Positions 1-14,143 of a DNA stretch of 64,000 nt are shown piece by piece. The translations under genes and the position numbers were made by a program. Within the stretch, counting starts at the first letter, position 1; every line of letters starts with the position of its first letter. Source of the DNA: an uncultured Pelagibacteraceae bacterium (GTDB lineage Bacteria; Pseudomonadota; Alphaproteobacteria; Pelagibacterales; Pelagibacteraceae); assembly GCA_902518185.1 (NCBI GenBank), contig CABYFG010000001.1:1-64000 (forward strand), given 5' to 3'. The notes below the pieces were generated by a model that was not told the origin of the DNA, ran no database searches, and saw only the letters and a program-made list of their open reading frames with translations.

Positions 1-1
1 A

Positions 2-1338
2 AAAAAAAGAGAAATTATTTGGAGGGGTATATTAGAAGAAAATATAAAAGTTGTAATTGGTGCAAGATCCTCTTTATTTTTACCGTTTAGAAACTTGGGA
101 TTGATAGTAGTAGACGAAGAACATGATCAATCATATAAACAGGATGAAGGAATAACATATAATGCAAGAGATATGCTGTAACGAGAGCCTCATTCGAAAA
201 AATTCCTATTAACTTGGTAACAGCAATCCCATCTATAGAAACTTATGAAAATATTAAAAAAGGAAAATATAAAATCTCAAACTTAGAAAATAGATTCAAA
301 AAAGCACCTTTACCAAATTATGAAATACTTAATCTAAATAATGTAAAATTAAAAAAAAATTCTTGGATTTCAAATGAAATTTTTAATAAAGTAAATTTTC
401 ATTTAAAAAAAAAGGACCAGGTTTTATTTTTTCTCAATAGAAGGGGATTTTCACCAAGTGTTTTTTGCAAAAAATGTCTCAAAAGCTTTTCATGTCCTAA
501 TTGTTCAATTAATTTAGTATATCATAAAAATAAAAATAATTTATTATGCCATTTCTGTGGTTTTAAGGCACAACTCAATAGAAAATGTCAAAAGGAATTA
601 AGTTGTGATTTTATTTTTAGTGGACCGGGAGTTGAAAGAATTTATGAGGAGGTAAAAAGTATTTTTCCCTCCAAAAAAATTGAAATTTTTTCCAGTGATA
701 CTATGAACAAAAAAAGTTTCAAAAAAAAATTAGATAAAATTGTTAATAATGAAGTTGATATTTTAATTGGTACGCAGTTAATCTCAAAAGGTTTCCACTT
801 TCCAAGTTTAAATTGTATAGTGGTTGTAGATGTAGATTTAACTTCTCAAGGACATGATTTAAGAAATGCAGAGAAAAATTTACAACTATATCATCAATTA
901 TCTGGTAGAGCAGGCCGAACTGGTAAACCCTCGATGGTTTATTTCCAGACTTATAATACTCAAACAAAAATAATTTCAGATATCACAAACAAAAATCCAA
1001 AAGTTTTTTTGGAAAAAGAAATAGAGATAAGAAAAATTAATGGGCTACCCCCTTTTCAAAGATTTATTTCTCTTATTTTAACAGGTGAAAATGAGATTAA
1101 ATTAGAGAAAGAAGCTGCAAGATTTAAAACAGTTTTACAAAGTAAAATTAATGGAAAGATTTTAGGACCTGTTAGTGCGCCATTATTTAAATTAAAAAAA
1201 AAATACAGAATTAGATTATTAATTAGAGGCTCAAAAACTCTAAAATTGCAAAATTCCTTATCAACCATTATTCAAAATTATAAATTTTTGTCTGGAATAA
1301 AACTTTCAGTTGATGTTGATCCAATAAGCTTCAATTAG
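2..1338 (+). pseudogene. priA: Primosomal protein N' (PriA helicase), 5'-truncated by window edge and apparently frameshifted near 175
   Basis: ORF 214-1338 has PriA zinc-binding cysteines (CKKCLKSFSCPNCSINLVYHKNKNNLLCHFCG) and helicase motifs (GTQLISKGFHFP, LYHQLSGRAGRTGKP). Frame 2 upstream reads [43 protein letters not shown] then stops; PriA continues in the other frame as [23 protein letters not shown]. Confidence 0.85.
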
Positions 1339-1448
1339 ACCCCAAAAAAAGCGCATATTTACTTAATGTGTTACTTGAAGACTATATGGTCATATGTTAA
1401 TTAAAACGATATTTTATTAATAATTCTTCAATATCTTTGAGGTGAAAA

Positions 1449-2006
1449 TTGAGTAAAAATAAAGGATTTTCGATCACGTCTGCTAACAGATACTCGTTGG
1501 CTTTATATGAGTTAGCAATTGAGAATGATTTGATTTTTAAATTAGAGAATAATTCACAGGCATTTTTAAAAATGATATCGCATAATAAAGAATTTAAAAG
1601 TTTTTTAAAAGATCCCACCATAAGTTTATATACTTTTAAAGAAGTTATTAACAAAATATCTGAAAATTCAAAGTTAGAGGTCTTATTTTCAAAATTTTTA
1701 AATTTGCTTATTATGAAAAGAAGATTTTTCTATGTAGAACAAATACTCAAAAATTTTATTGAGATTTGCTCAGAAAAAAGAGGTGAATTGAAAGCAGAAA
1801 TAAGATCAGCAAAAAAATTGTCACAAGAGGAAATTGATGAAATTGCTAGACAATTATCAGAAAACTTTAAATCAAAGATTAAGTTAAATTACAATCATGA
1901 TGAAAGTTTAATAGGAGGTTTAATTGTACAAGTTGGAAGTACAATGATTGACACCTCCATAAAAAATAAATTAAATCAAATTGAAAATAAAATGATCGAG
2001 GCTTAG
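1449..2006 (+). CDS. atpH: F0F1 ATP synthase subunit delta (TTG start)
   Basis: First gene of atpHAGDC; delta-subunit C-terminal pattern ([26 protein letters not shown]); GAGGTGA Shine-Dalgarno before TTG. Confidence 0.93.
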   Translation: MSKNKGFSITSANRYSLALYELAIENDLIFKLENNSQAFLKMISHNKEFKSFLKDPTISLYTFKEVINKISENSKLEVLFSKFLNLLIMKRRFFYVEQILKNFIEICSEKRGELKAEIRSAKKLSQEEIDEIARQLSENFKSKIKLNYNHDESLIGGLIVQVGSTMIDTSIKNKLNQIENKMIEA

Positions 2007-2007
2007 T

Positions 2008-3543
2008 ATGGAAATTAATCCTTCAGAGGTAACAAAAATCTTAAAAGAAGAAATTAAAAATTTTGGAGAAAAAGCTGAAATTTCAGAGGTTGGTCAAGTT
2101 CTGTCTGTTGGAGATGGTATTGCTAGAATATATGGTTTAGATAATGTTCAAGCTGGAGAGATGGTTGAATTTTCAGATGCTTCTAAAGGTATGGCTCTTA
2201 ATTTAGAAAGTGAAAATGTTGGAGTTGTAATTTTTGGGGATGATAGAAACATTAAAGAGGGTGATGTTGTAAAAAGAACTGGAAGCATTGTTGATACTCC
2301 AGTTGGAAAAGAGTTATTAGGAAGAGTTGTTGATGGCTTGGGTAATCCAATTGATGGAAAGGGCTCATTGGATAAAAACATCAAAAAAAGTAGAGTTGAG
2401 GTAAAAGCCCCTGGTATTATTCCTAGACAGTCCGTTAGTGAGCCAATGCAAACTGGTTTGAAATCAATTGATAGCCTTGTTCCAATTGGAAGAGGTCAAC
2501 GTGAACTAATCATAGGTGATAGGCAAACTGGGAAAACTGCCGTTGCTGTAGATGCGATTATTAATCAAAAAAAAATAAATGAGGCTGGCGATGAGAAGCA
2601 GAAACTTTATTGTATTTATGTGGCGATAGGCCAAAAAAGATCTACTGTAAGACAAATTCAAAAAACCTTGGAAGAAGCTGGCGCTATGGAATATACTACA
2701 ATCGTTGCTGCAACAGCATCAGATTCTGCACCACTTCAGTTTTTAGCCCCATATACTGGCTGTGCTATGGGAGAGTATTTTAGGGATAATGGAATGCATG
2801 CATTAATTATTTATGATGATTTATCAAAACAGGCTGTTGCTTACAGACAGATGTCGCTCATATTAAGAAGACCTCCAGGAAGAGAAGCTTATCCTGGCGA
2901 TGTGTTTTATCTTCATAGTAGATTATTAGAAAGAGCAGCAAAACTAAGTGATGATCATGGGGGAGGCTCTTTAACAGCGCTCCCGATTATAGAAACACAA
3001 GGTGGCGATGTCTCTGCTTATATCCCTACAAATGTAATTTCTATAACTGATGGACAAATATTTTTGGAAACAGAATTATTTAATCAAGGTATTAGGCCAG
3101 CAATAAATGTCGGATTATCTGTATCTAGAGTAGGGTCTGCAGCACAGACCAAAGCAATGAAAAAAGTTTCTGGTTCAATGAAACTTGAATTAGCACAATA
3201 TAGAGAAATGGCTGCTTTTGCACAATTTGGCTCAGATTTAGATGCTTCAACACAACAACTTTTGAATAGAGGATCTAAACTTACTGAGCTTTTAAAACAA
3301 AAACAATATTCTCCCATGTCAGTAGCAGAACAAGTTATTTCAGTGTTTTGTGGAGTAAAAGGTTATTTAGATGACATCGATTTGAAAGATATTGCCGAAT
3401 TCGAAAATAAAATTATTGAAAGATGTAAGTCTGATAAACCGGAAGTTATAGACTCCATATTAAGCTTGGGAAAATTAGATGAGGAAAATGAAAAAAAAAT
3501 TGTTGAAATAATTACTAATTTAAAAAAAAATTTTAAAACTTAA
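2008..3543 (+). CDS. atpA: F0F1 ATP synthase subunit alpha
   Basis: [18 protein letters not shown] Walker A, canonical alpha subunit length 511 aa. Confidence 0.99.
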   Translation: MEINPSEVTKILKEEIKNFGEKAEISEVGQVLSVGDGIARIYGLDNVQAGEMVEFSDASKGMALNLESENVGVVIFGDDRNIKEGDVVKRTGSIVDTPVGKELLGRVVDGLGNPIDGKGSLDKNIKKSRVEVKAPGIIPRQSVSEPMQTGLKSIDSLVPIGRGQRELIIGDRQTGKTAVAVDAIINQKKINEAGDEKQKLYCIYVAIGQKRSTVRQIQKTLEEAGAMEYTTIVAATASDSAPLQFLAPYTGCAMGEYFRDNGMHALIIYDDLSKQAVAYRQMSLILRRPPGREAYPGDVFYLHSRLLERAAKLSDDHGGGSLTALPIIETQGGDVSAYIPTNVISITDGQIFLETELFNQGIRPAINVGLSVSRVGSAAQTKAMKKVSGSMKLELAQYREMAAFAQFGSDLDASTQQLLNRGSKLTELLKQKQYSPMSVAEQVISVFCGVKGYLDDIDLKDIAEFENKIIERCKSDKPEVIDSILSLGKLDEENEKKIVEIITNLKKNFKT

Positions 3544-3547
3544 TTTT

Positions 3548-4426
3548 ATGGCAAGTTTAGATGATCTTAAAAAGAGGATTACAAGTGTAAAGTCTACACA
3601 AAAAATCACTAAAGCAATGAAAATGGTAGCTGCTGCAAAGTTAAAGAGAGCTCAAGAAAGTGCTGAAAAAGGAAGACCTTACTCAGAAAAAATGAACAAT
3701 ATAATTTTAAATTTATCAAATGGTATATCAGACAAAGAAAATGCGCCTAAATTATTAAATGGTACTGGAAAAGATCAAACACATCTATGTGTGGTTATGA
3801 CTTCTGATAGAGGTTTATGCGGTGGTTTTAATTCGAATATTATTAAAAAAGCTAAAAGTTATTTTTCTAAATTATCTAAAGATAGTAAGGAATTAAAAAT
3901 AATTACTGTTGGTTCGAAAGGTAATGACCAGTTAAAAAGAATTTATGGCTCCAAGATAATCGAAAAAATTTCTTTTAAGAACTCTAAATATGTAAATTAC
4001 TTTGATGCAGAAAAAGTTGGCAAGTCAATAATAGAAAAGTTTAACAATAAAGAGTTTGATGTTTGTACTATTTTTTATAACCAATTTAAGAATGTCATTA
4101 CCCAAATCCCTCAAGCTCAACAAATCATTCCTTTAAATGATGAAAATAATAATAAGGGAGATGAATTAAATGAAAGTTATGAGTTTGAACCAGATGAAGA
4201 TGAGATATTAAATAATTTATTACCTAAAAATATTTCTACACAAATATTTAAAGCAATGTTAGAAAATTCAGCTAGTGAACAGGGTGCAAGGATGAGTGCA
4301 ATGGATAATGCAACTAGAAATGCTGGGGAAATGGTTGACAAACTTACTATTGAGTTTAATAGAAGTCGACAGGCAGCAATCACAAAAGAGTTAATTGAAA
4401 TTATTTCAGGAGCAGAAAGTTTATAA
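3548..4426 (+). CDS. atpG: F0F1 ATP synthase subunit gamma
   Basis: MASLDDLKKRITSVKSTQKITKAMKMVAAAKL N-terminus and GARMSAMDNATRNAGEM C-terminal signature. Confidence 0.99.
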   Translation: MASLDDLKKRITSVKSTQKITKAMKMVAAAKLKRAQESAEKGRPYSEKMNNIILNLSNGISDKENAPKLLNGTGKDQTHLCVVMTSDRGLCGGFNSNIIKKAKSYFSKLSKDSKELKIITVGSKGNDQLKRIYGSKIIEKISFKNSKYVNYFDAEKVGKSIIEKFNNKEFDVCTIFYNQFKNVITQIPQAQQIIPLNDENNNKGDELNESYEFEPDEDEILNNLLPKNISTQIFKAMLENSASEQGARMSAMDNATRNAGEMVDKLTIEFNRSRQAAITKELIEIISGAESL

Positions 4427-5847
<1,421 letters not shown>

Positions 5848-5848
<1 letters not shown>

Positions 5849-6240
5849 TGAGTGAGGAATTTAAAATTGAAATAATTAATCCTGAAAAATCTTTTTTTGT
5901 AAAAGAAGACGTCATAGAAGCAGTAATCCCAGCATTTGAGGGCGAAATGGGGATTTTAAAAGATCATATATCTTTTATCTCTTTCTTAAAACCGGGTTTA
6001 ATCAAGATTTATTCTAAATCTGGAGAAGACAAGTTTTACTTAGAGGATGGAATCGTTGAATTTAAAAAAAATAATTTATCCATTTTAACAAGTTCGATAT
6101 CAAATTTAAAAGATTTAGATAAAAGTAAATTACAAGATCTTCTAAAAATTGCGGAAGAGCAGTCAAATAAGAATGATATAAATGACCAATCAAAATATTT
6201 AGCTGATCAAAAGATTGAAGTTTTAAAATCTCTTAATTAA
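5848..6240 (+). CDS. atpC: F0F1 ATP synthase subunit epsilon
   Basis: Position after atpD and epsilon-type N-terminus (FKIEIINPEKSFFVKEDVIEAVIPAFEGEMGILKDH). Confidence 0.95.
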
Positions 6241-6709
6241 GAATTTCTTTAATTTTGTGCTGAAGATCTTTATATACTTGCAATTTAAATTTTACTACTA
6301 CATTAGGTAAATTTTCTAAATCAATCCATTTCCATTCTAGAAATTCTGGTTTATCTGTTTTAATATTAATCTCATTATCTTCACCAAGATATCTCATTAG
6401 GTACCATTTTTGTTTTTGACCCTTATATTTGCCTTTCCAAATTATTCCCAATAAATTTTCTGGAAGCATATATGTAAGAGTACCATCTATTTCTTTAATT
6501 AACTCAACATTTGTTATACTAGTTTCCTCCTCCAACTCTCTATAGGCAGCAGTTAAATAGTCTTCTCCATTGTCAACTCCACCTTGAGGCATTTGCCAAA
6601 AATTTTTTGGGTTATCTATTCTTTTTGCAACAAAAATCTGATTCTTTTTATTTAAGACAATGATACCAACACCACTACGTAGTGGAAGCTTTTTGAATTT
6701 TTCCTTCAT
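6233..6709 (-). CDS. rppH: RNA pyrophosphohydrolase (Nudix)
   Basis: RppH-like N-terminus LPLRSGVGIIVLNKKNQIFVAKR and Nudix box GGVDNGEDYLTAAYRELEEETSI. Confidence 0.92.
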   Translation of the reverse strand: MKEKFKKLPLRSGVGIIVLNKKNQIFVAKRIDNPKNFWQMPQGGVDNGEDYLTAAYRELEEETSITNVELIKEIDGTLTYMLPENLLGIIWKGKYKGQKQKWYLMRYLGEDNEINIKTDKPEFLEWKWIDLENLPNVVVKFKLQVYKDLQHKIKEILN

Positions 6710-6710
6710 T

Positions 6711-7847
6711 TTATCCGTTGAGAAGTTTCAGAGCATAGTCTAACTGGTTATCAGTTTCAGATTTAATAACAAAGTCATCTGAACTTTCATTCACCTCTAT
6801 ATCAGGAGAGACCCCTACTTCAGAAATTGATTTTCCAGATGGTAGATAATATTTTGCAACTGTTAATCTAATAGCTCCATCATTTTTAAGAGGTATAATT
6901 GATTGCACAGAGCCTTTTCCATAACTATTTTCTCCTAATAATATTGCTCTTTTATGATCCTTTAAAGCTCCTGCAACAATTTCTGAGGCCGAAGCTGAAC
7001 CATAATTAATTAAAACAATTATTGCCTTTCCATTTGTAATGTCACCTTTTTTAGCAAACCATTTTCTATTTTCTATTTGTTTTCTACTTTTTGTAGATAC
7101 AATTTCACCATTATCTAAAAAGAAATCTGAAATTTTTATTGCTTGAGATAGTAAACCACCCGGGTTATTTCTTAAATCTAAAATGTAAGCTTTAACAGAC
7201 TCATTTTTTTCTATTCTTTTAATTTCCTTTTCTATTTGATCTCCACTATTTTCATTAAAAGATGTCAGTCTAATATAACCAATATTTTTATCTAAAAGCT
7301 CAGCCTTCACTGATTTAATTTGAATAATTTCTCTTACTATTTCAAAGATTAGTGCTTTTTTTTCGCCTCTGCGCCTAACAGTTAATTTGATTCCAGATCC
7401 AACTGGTCCCCTCATTAATTCTACAGCTTCACTTAGTGATTTTCCCTGAACTTGAGTATCGTCAATTTTTACAATGTAATCACCTGCTTTAATTCCGGCC
7501 TTAGATGCAGGCGTATCGTCAATTGGTGATATAACTTTCACAACCCCAGACTCCATACTCACTTCAATGCCAAGTCCTCCAAATTCTCCACTAGTTTCTG
7601 TTTGCATTTCATTAAAAATTTCTGGAGACATATAAGCAGAATATGGATCTAAAGATTGAAGTAAACCATTTATTGCAGAGTCCATGCTTTCTGATTGATT
7701 TATCTCATCAACATATTCTTTATTAATTTTTTCTAAGACTTCACCAAATAAATCAATTTTCTCATAAACATTATTTTCACTAGAGATAGAACCATTTATA
7801 AAAATTAAATAAAAGAAAATTGATATTTTAAAAATTTTAGAAATCAT
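6711..7847 (-). CDS. ctpA: Carboxy-terminal processing protease (S41, PDZ domain); start probably at 7847 rather than the ORF start 7883
   Basis: PDZ domain and catalytic NYGSASASEIVAGALKDHKRAILLGENSYGKGSVQ; internal Met followed by a signal-peptide-like hydrophobic segment gives a 4-bp ATGA overlap with rsfS. Confidence 0.92.
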   Translation of the reverse strand: MISKIFKISIFFYLIFINGSISSENNVYEKIDLFGEVLEKINKEYVDEINQSESMDSAINGLLQSLDPYSAYMSPEIFNEMQTETSGEFGGLGIEVSMESGVVKVISPIDDTPASKAGIKAGDYIVKIDDTQVQGKSLSEAVELMRGPVGSGIKLTVRRRGEKKALIFEIVREIIQIKSVKAELLDKNIGYIRLTSFNENSGDQIEKEIKRIEKNESVKAYILDLRNNPGGLLSQAIKISDFFLDNGEIVSTKSRKQIENRKWFAKKGDITNGKAIIVLINYGSASASEIVAGALKDHKRAILLGENSYGKGSVQSIIPLKNDGAIRLTVAKYYLPSGKSISEVGVSPDIEVNESSDDFVIKSETDNQLDYALKLLNG

Positions 7848-8194
7848 ATTATTAATTTTTCTTTTGGTATAAGCTCTGACCACATTTTTTCAAGTTCATA
7901 AAACTTTCTTTTTTCAGGATGAAAAATATGTACAATTAAATCTATTCCATCAACTAATTTCCACTCACTACTGTCTTTACCCTCAATTTTAGAATCTTTT
8001 ACACCATTTATTTTAAATTTTTCTAATACTTGTTCTGATAATGACTGAATGTGCCTAGATGATGTACCACTAGCAATAATCATATAATCAGCCATCGAGC
8101 TTTTATCTTTGAGATCGATACTTATTATATTCAGTGCTTTATTTTTATCGAGGGTATTAATTACAATTTGTTTTAAATTTGAAATTTTATCCAT
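7844..8194 (-). CDS. rsfS: Ribosome silencing factor RsfS
   Basis: DUF143/RsfS pattern: DLKDKSSMADYMIIASGTSSRHIQSL...WKLVDGIDLIVHIFHPEKRKFYELEKMW. Confidence 0.95.
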   Translation of the reverse strand: MDKISNLKQIVINTLDKNKALNIISIDLKDKSSMADYMIIASGTSSRHIQSLSEQVLEKFKINGVKDSKIEGKDSSEWKLVDGIDLIVHIFHPEKRKFYELEKMWSELIPKEKLII

Positions 8195-8212
8195 TTACTG
8201 CTTTTAAGATTA

Positions 8213-8734
8213 TCAAATTTTCCTTAATTGAGAAGAAGAAATATTGACTTTATTAAATCTTACAAATTCTAAATTTTTCTTATTAACTCTTCTATATGTT
8301 ATTGAATTTAAAGATTTTTTTTTATATCCATGACGATCAAATACAATTAATTTGCATTTTTGAAGAATACGTTCCCATTTATACCATTTATGAAAATATA
8401 TTAAATTATCTGCACCCATTAAAAAATAAATCTCATTTTTTTTGTTTTTTTTAAAATGGTCAATCAAATCTATTGTTTTATTAGATTTGATAGAATTTTC
8501 GTAAAATCTAACATTTATAAACTTGGTACCACCTATTATTTTTTTACAAAGTTGAATTCTTCTGAGAATACTCTCGTTAGTTTTCTTTTTTAGTGGATTT
8601 TTTTTTGTAATTGCCCAAATTATTTTATTGAGTTTAAATCTCTTATAAGCTTCTTTAGAGATGGTTAAGTGACCTTTATGAGCAGGATTAAATGATCCAC
8701 CAAGTATACCAATTTTATTTTTTTTAAATTCCAA
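8213..8734 (-). CDS. nadD: Nicotinate-nucleotide adenylyltransferase
   Basis: GILGGSFNPAHKGHLTISKEA (GSFxPxHxGH) and ISSSQLRK C-terminus. Confidence 0.93.
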   Translation of the reverse strand: MEFKKNKIGILGGSFNPAHKGHLTISKEAYKRFKLNKIIWAITKKNPLKKKTNESILRRIQLCKKIIGGTKFINVRFYENSIKSNKTIDLIDHFKKNKKNEIYFLMGADNLIYFHKWYKWERILQKCKLIVFDRHGYKKKSLNSITYRRVNKKNLEFVRFNKVNISSSQLRKI

Positions 8735-8735
8735 T

Positions 8736-9985
8736 CTATTTCCTTATACTTCCTCTGCTAGTAACTTTGTATTTATAAGAAACTAATTGATTTAAGCCAA
8801 CAGGGCCTCTTGGAGGTAAATTATTTGTTGAAATTCCAACCTCACCACCAAATCCAAATTCACCACCATCTGCGAACTGTGTTGATGTATTATGCATAGC
8901 AATAGAACTTTTAATAAATTTTAAAAATTTATCAGCACTTTTTTTATTTTCTGTAATTATACAATCAGTGTGCATAGTGCCATACTTGTTTATATGTAGT
9001 ATAGCTTCATCTAGGTTTTTAACAGTTTTTACTGATACTTTTGCAGATAAATATTCTTTTGACCAATCTTTTTTTGCCGCTTTGTAAATTTTTCCTCTAT
9101 AAAATTTTCTTACTTTGTTATCACCGATAATTTTACAGCCATTTCTTTCAAGATCTTCTAAAACTGGAATTCCAATTTTATTAATTATTTTTTCATGTAA
9201 AAGAATAGTCTCTGTTGCACCACAAATTGCAGTATTCCTCAATTTTGCATTTATAATTACTTTTTTAGCGATTTCGGGGTTTGCATCTTTGTCTATATAA
9301 GAATGGCAAATGCCCTCAAGATGTCCAATAATAGGAATTGATGATAGCTGTTGAACTTTTTTAACTAAACTTTTTCCTCCTCTCGGTATAATAACATCAA
9401 TATATGGTTTCATTTTACTTAAAATAAAATCTACAGTATTTCTTTTTTTATAATTTATAAATTGAACAAAATTTTCATCTACATTATTTTTCTTTAATGA
9501 CTTTCTAAATAAGTTTGAAAGTACTAAATTTGAGTAAAATGACTCAGAGCCTCCTTTTAAAATGACAGCATTCCCTGATTTAAAACACAAAGATGCAACA
9601 TCTGATGTTACGTTTGGTCTACTTTCATAAATAACTCCTATCACACCTATTGGTATAGATATTCTTGAAATATTCAGACCATTAGGTCTTTTCCATTTTT
9701 CCATAATTACATTAGTTGGATCTTTTAATTTTATTATTTTTTTTATTGAGCCTATAATACCTAAAATTTTTTTTTCATTTAGAACTAATCTATGAATAAA
9801 ATTTTTATTCAATTTTTTTTTATTTGCAAGATCAAGATCCTTTTTGTTGGCACTAAGAATTAATTTTCTATTTTTATAAATAAGTTCAAAATAATTTTTT
9901 AAAACTTTATCTTTCTTTTTAGAGGTAATATGATGTAAAAAAGCTCTTTTGGATTTTCTACCTATATTTATTAATTTTTTTCTCA

Positions 9986-9986
<1 letters not shown>
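8736..9986 (-). CDS. proA: Glutamate-5-semialdehyde dehydrogenase (gamma-glutamyl phosphate reductase)
   Basis: NAVILKGGSES, STQFADGGEFGFGGEVGISTNNLPPRGPVGL; adjacent to proB. Confidence 0.97.
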
Positions 9987-12351
<2,365 letters not shown>

Positions 12352-12364
12352 AATAGATACCTAA

Positions 12365-12763
12365 TTATTTATTAGCCTCATTTTTTATGTTTTCTTTTTT
12401 TTGAGATTTTGAAATTTTCTCAGCTTCAGACAAAACTTTTCCATCTTTAGAGTAAATTTTTTCAACTCTAATCATAGAATATTGCTGTCTATGACCATTT
12501 TTTCTTCTTGAATTTTGTCTTCTTCTTTTTTTAAAGATTAAAATTGTTCTGTTTTTTGTATTTTTAATAAGATTTGCTTCGACCTTTGCTCCTTTTACAA
12601 GTGGGTCACCAAGTTCTATTAGTTTACTATCACCGTAAGCCAGTATTTCATTAAATTCTATCTTTGTATTTTCTTTAATCTTAGGTAATTTTTCTATTTT
12701 TAAAATTTCCCCAGATTTAACTTTATACTGTTTACCACCTGTTTTAATTACTGCATATGACAT
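12365..12763 (-). CDS. rplU: 50S ribosomal protein L21 with lysine-rich C-terminal extension
   Basis: MSYAVIKTGGKQYKVKSGEILKIEKL...FKKRRRQNSRRKNGHRQQYSMIRVEKI. Confidence 0.98.
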   Translation of the reverse strand: MSYAVIKTGGKQYKVKSGEILKIEKLPKIKENTKIEFNEILAYGDSKLIELGDPLVKGAKVEANLIKNTKNRTILIFKKRRRQNSRRKNGHRQQYSMIRVEKIYSKDGKVLSEAEKISKSQKKENIKNEANK

Positions 12764-12787
12764 AGATAATTCTTAAATTTCTCAAGC

Positions 12788-12815
12788 AATATAGTCCTGA
12801 CGATATTTTAGTCAA
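12788..12815 (-). promoter_or_regulatory. Putative sigma70-type promoter for rplU-rpmA-obgE operon
   Basis: On minus strand TTGACT (12815-12810), 16-nt spacer, TATATT (12793-12788), upstream of rplU. Confidence 0.6.
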
Positions 12816-12825
12816 GCTATATAAA

Positions 12826-13545
12826 TTAGAAATTATCCTTCAAATCTCTCAATTTTGAAAAACTTTCCAAATCTTTAGCTCTTAGAAATATATTACATTG
12901 CATTTCTTCATATAAACTTGTTGGTAAAGTAGGAATTTTTTTTTTTTGTTTGTCTTGAGCTTGAATTACTTTTTTTTTAAGGTTAAGATTTTCTCTATCA
13001 TATTTAAGACAAAATTTAGAATTCTGTAAAGTATATTCATGTCCACAATAAATCTCTGTATCAAGAGGAAGTTCCTTAATTTTATTTAGTGAACTGAACA
13101 TCTGAGAATACGTTCCCTCAAAAATTCTCCCACAACCCAAGGAGAACAAAGTGTCTCCTGTAAAAATTTTTTTTTCTTTATAAAAATAAAAAGCAATGTG
13201 TCCTAAAGTATGACCAGGTAAATGAAAAATCTTAGCTTCAAAAGAGTCATCTTTCCAAATCTCATTATCTTTCAAAAGAATATCGATTTTAGGAATTCGA
13301 TTTTTATCACCCTCAAAACCAATAATTTGACAATTATATTTTTCTTTTAAAATTAAATTTCCACCAATATGGTCACTGTGATGATGAGTATTTAAAATAT
13401 ATTTTAAGTTAATCTGATTTTTTTCAATATAATTTATAATTGGATTAGCCTCACCTGGATCGATAACACAGGCTTTTTTACTTTTCTTGTCTATCAATAG
13501 ATAACTATAGTTATCCTGTAAACATTTGATAATTTCAACATTCAT
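12826..13545 (-). CDS. gloB: Hydroxyacylglutathione hydrolase (glyoxalase II)
   Basis: Metallo-beta-lactamase motif NTHHHSDHIGGN, FTGDTLFSLGCGRIFEGT, YCGHEYT. Confidence 0.95.
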   Translation of the reverse strand: MNVEIIKCLQDNYSYLLIDKKSKKACVIDPGEANPIINYIEKNQINLKYILNTHHHSDHIGGNLILKEKYNCQIIGFEGDKNRIPKIDILLKDNEIWKDDSFEAKIFHLPGHTLGHIAFYFYKEKKIFTGDTLFSLGCGRIFEGTYSQMFSSLNKIKELPLDTEIYCGHEYTLQNSKFCLKYDRENLNLKKKVIQAQDKQKKKIPTLPTSLYEEMQCNIFLRAKDLESFSKLRDLKDNF

Positions 13546-13546
13546 A

Positions 13547-14143
13547 TTACTTTTCTATTAAAAATATTCCAAGTTCTGCAAATAAATTTTTAAAAAATAA
13601 ATTTAAGTTATTAATCTTAGATATACTTTTATTTGTTAGAGCCAAAGATTTAAATATTTTAAAATCAATAACTTTTGAAAACTCAACAAAATCCCTAATA
13701 GTACACATATGAATATTTGGGGTATTATACCAATTATTTGGAAGAGTTTTTGTTACTGGCATAGTACCCTTTGTTAATAAATTCAGTCTAACTTTCCAAT
13801 GACCAAAATTAGGAATAGTAACAATTGCTTTTTTTCCTATTCTTAATAGCTCTTTTATAACAGCTTGTGGGTTTACAAAAGCTTGCAATGTTTGACCCAG
13901 TATTACATAATCAAAAGATCTATCAGGAAATTGTTTAAGATCCAGCTCAGCGTTTCCTTCTAAAACGGTTAGGCCTTTTGCAACACAAGTTTGCACTTTC
14001 TTTTTAGAAATTTCAATGCCTCTAATATCAACTTTTTTATTTTTTTTTAAAAACTGCATCAATGTTCCGTCATTACAACCGACATCTAGTATTCTCGAAT
14101 TTTCCTCTAATAATTCTAAAATTATTTTATATTCAGCTTTCAT
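13547..14143 (-). CDS. metW: Methionine biosynthesis protein MetW
   Basis: SAM-binding ILDVGCNDGTLMQFL, GLTVLEGNAE...NIHMCTIRDF; immediately downstream of metX. Confidence 0.95.
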   Translation of the reverse strand: MKAEYKIILELLEENSRILDVGCNDGTLMQFLKKNKKVDIRGIEISKKKVQTCVAKGLTVLEGNAELDLKQFPDRSFDYVILGQTLQAFVNPQAVIKELLRIGKKAIVTIPNFGHWKVRLNLLTKGTMPVTKTLPNNWYNTPNIHMCTIRDFVEFSKVIDFKIFKSLALTNKSISKINNLNLFFKNLFAELGIFLIEK

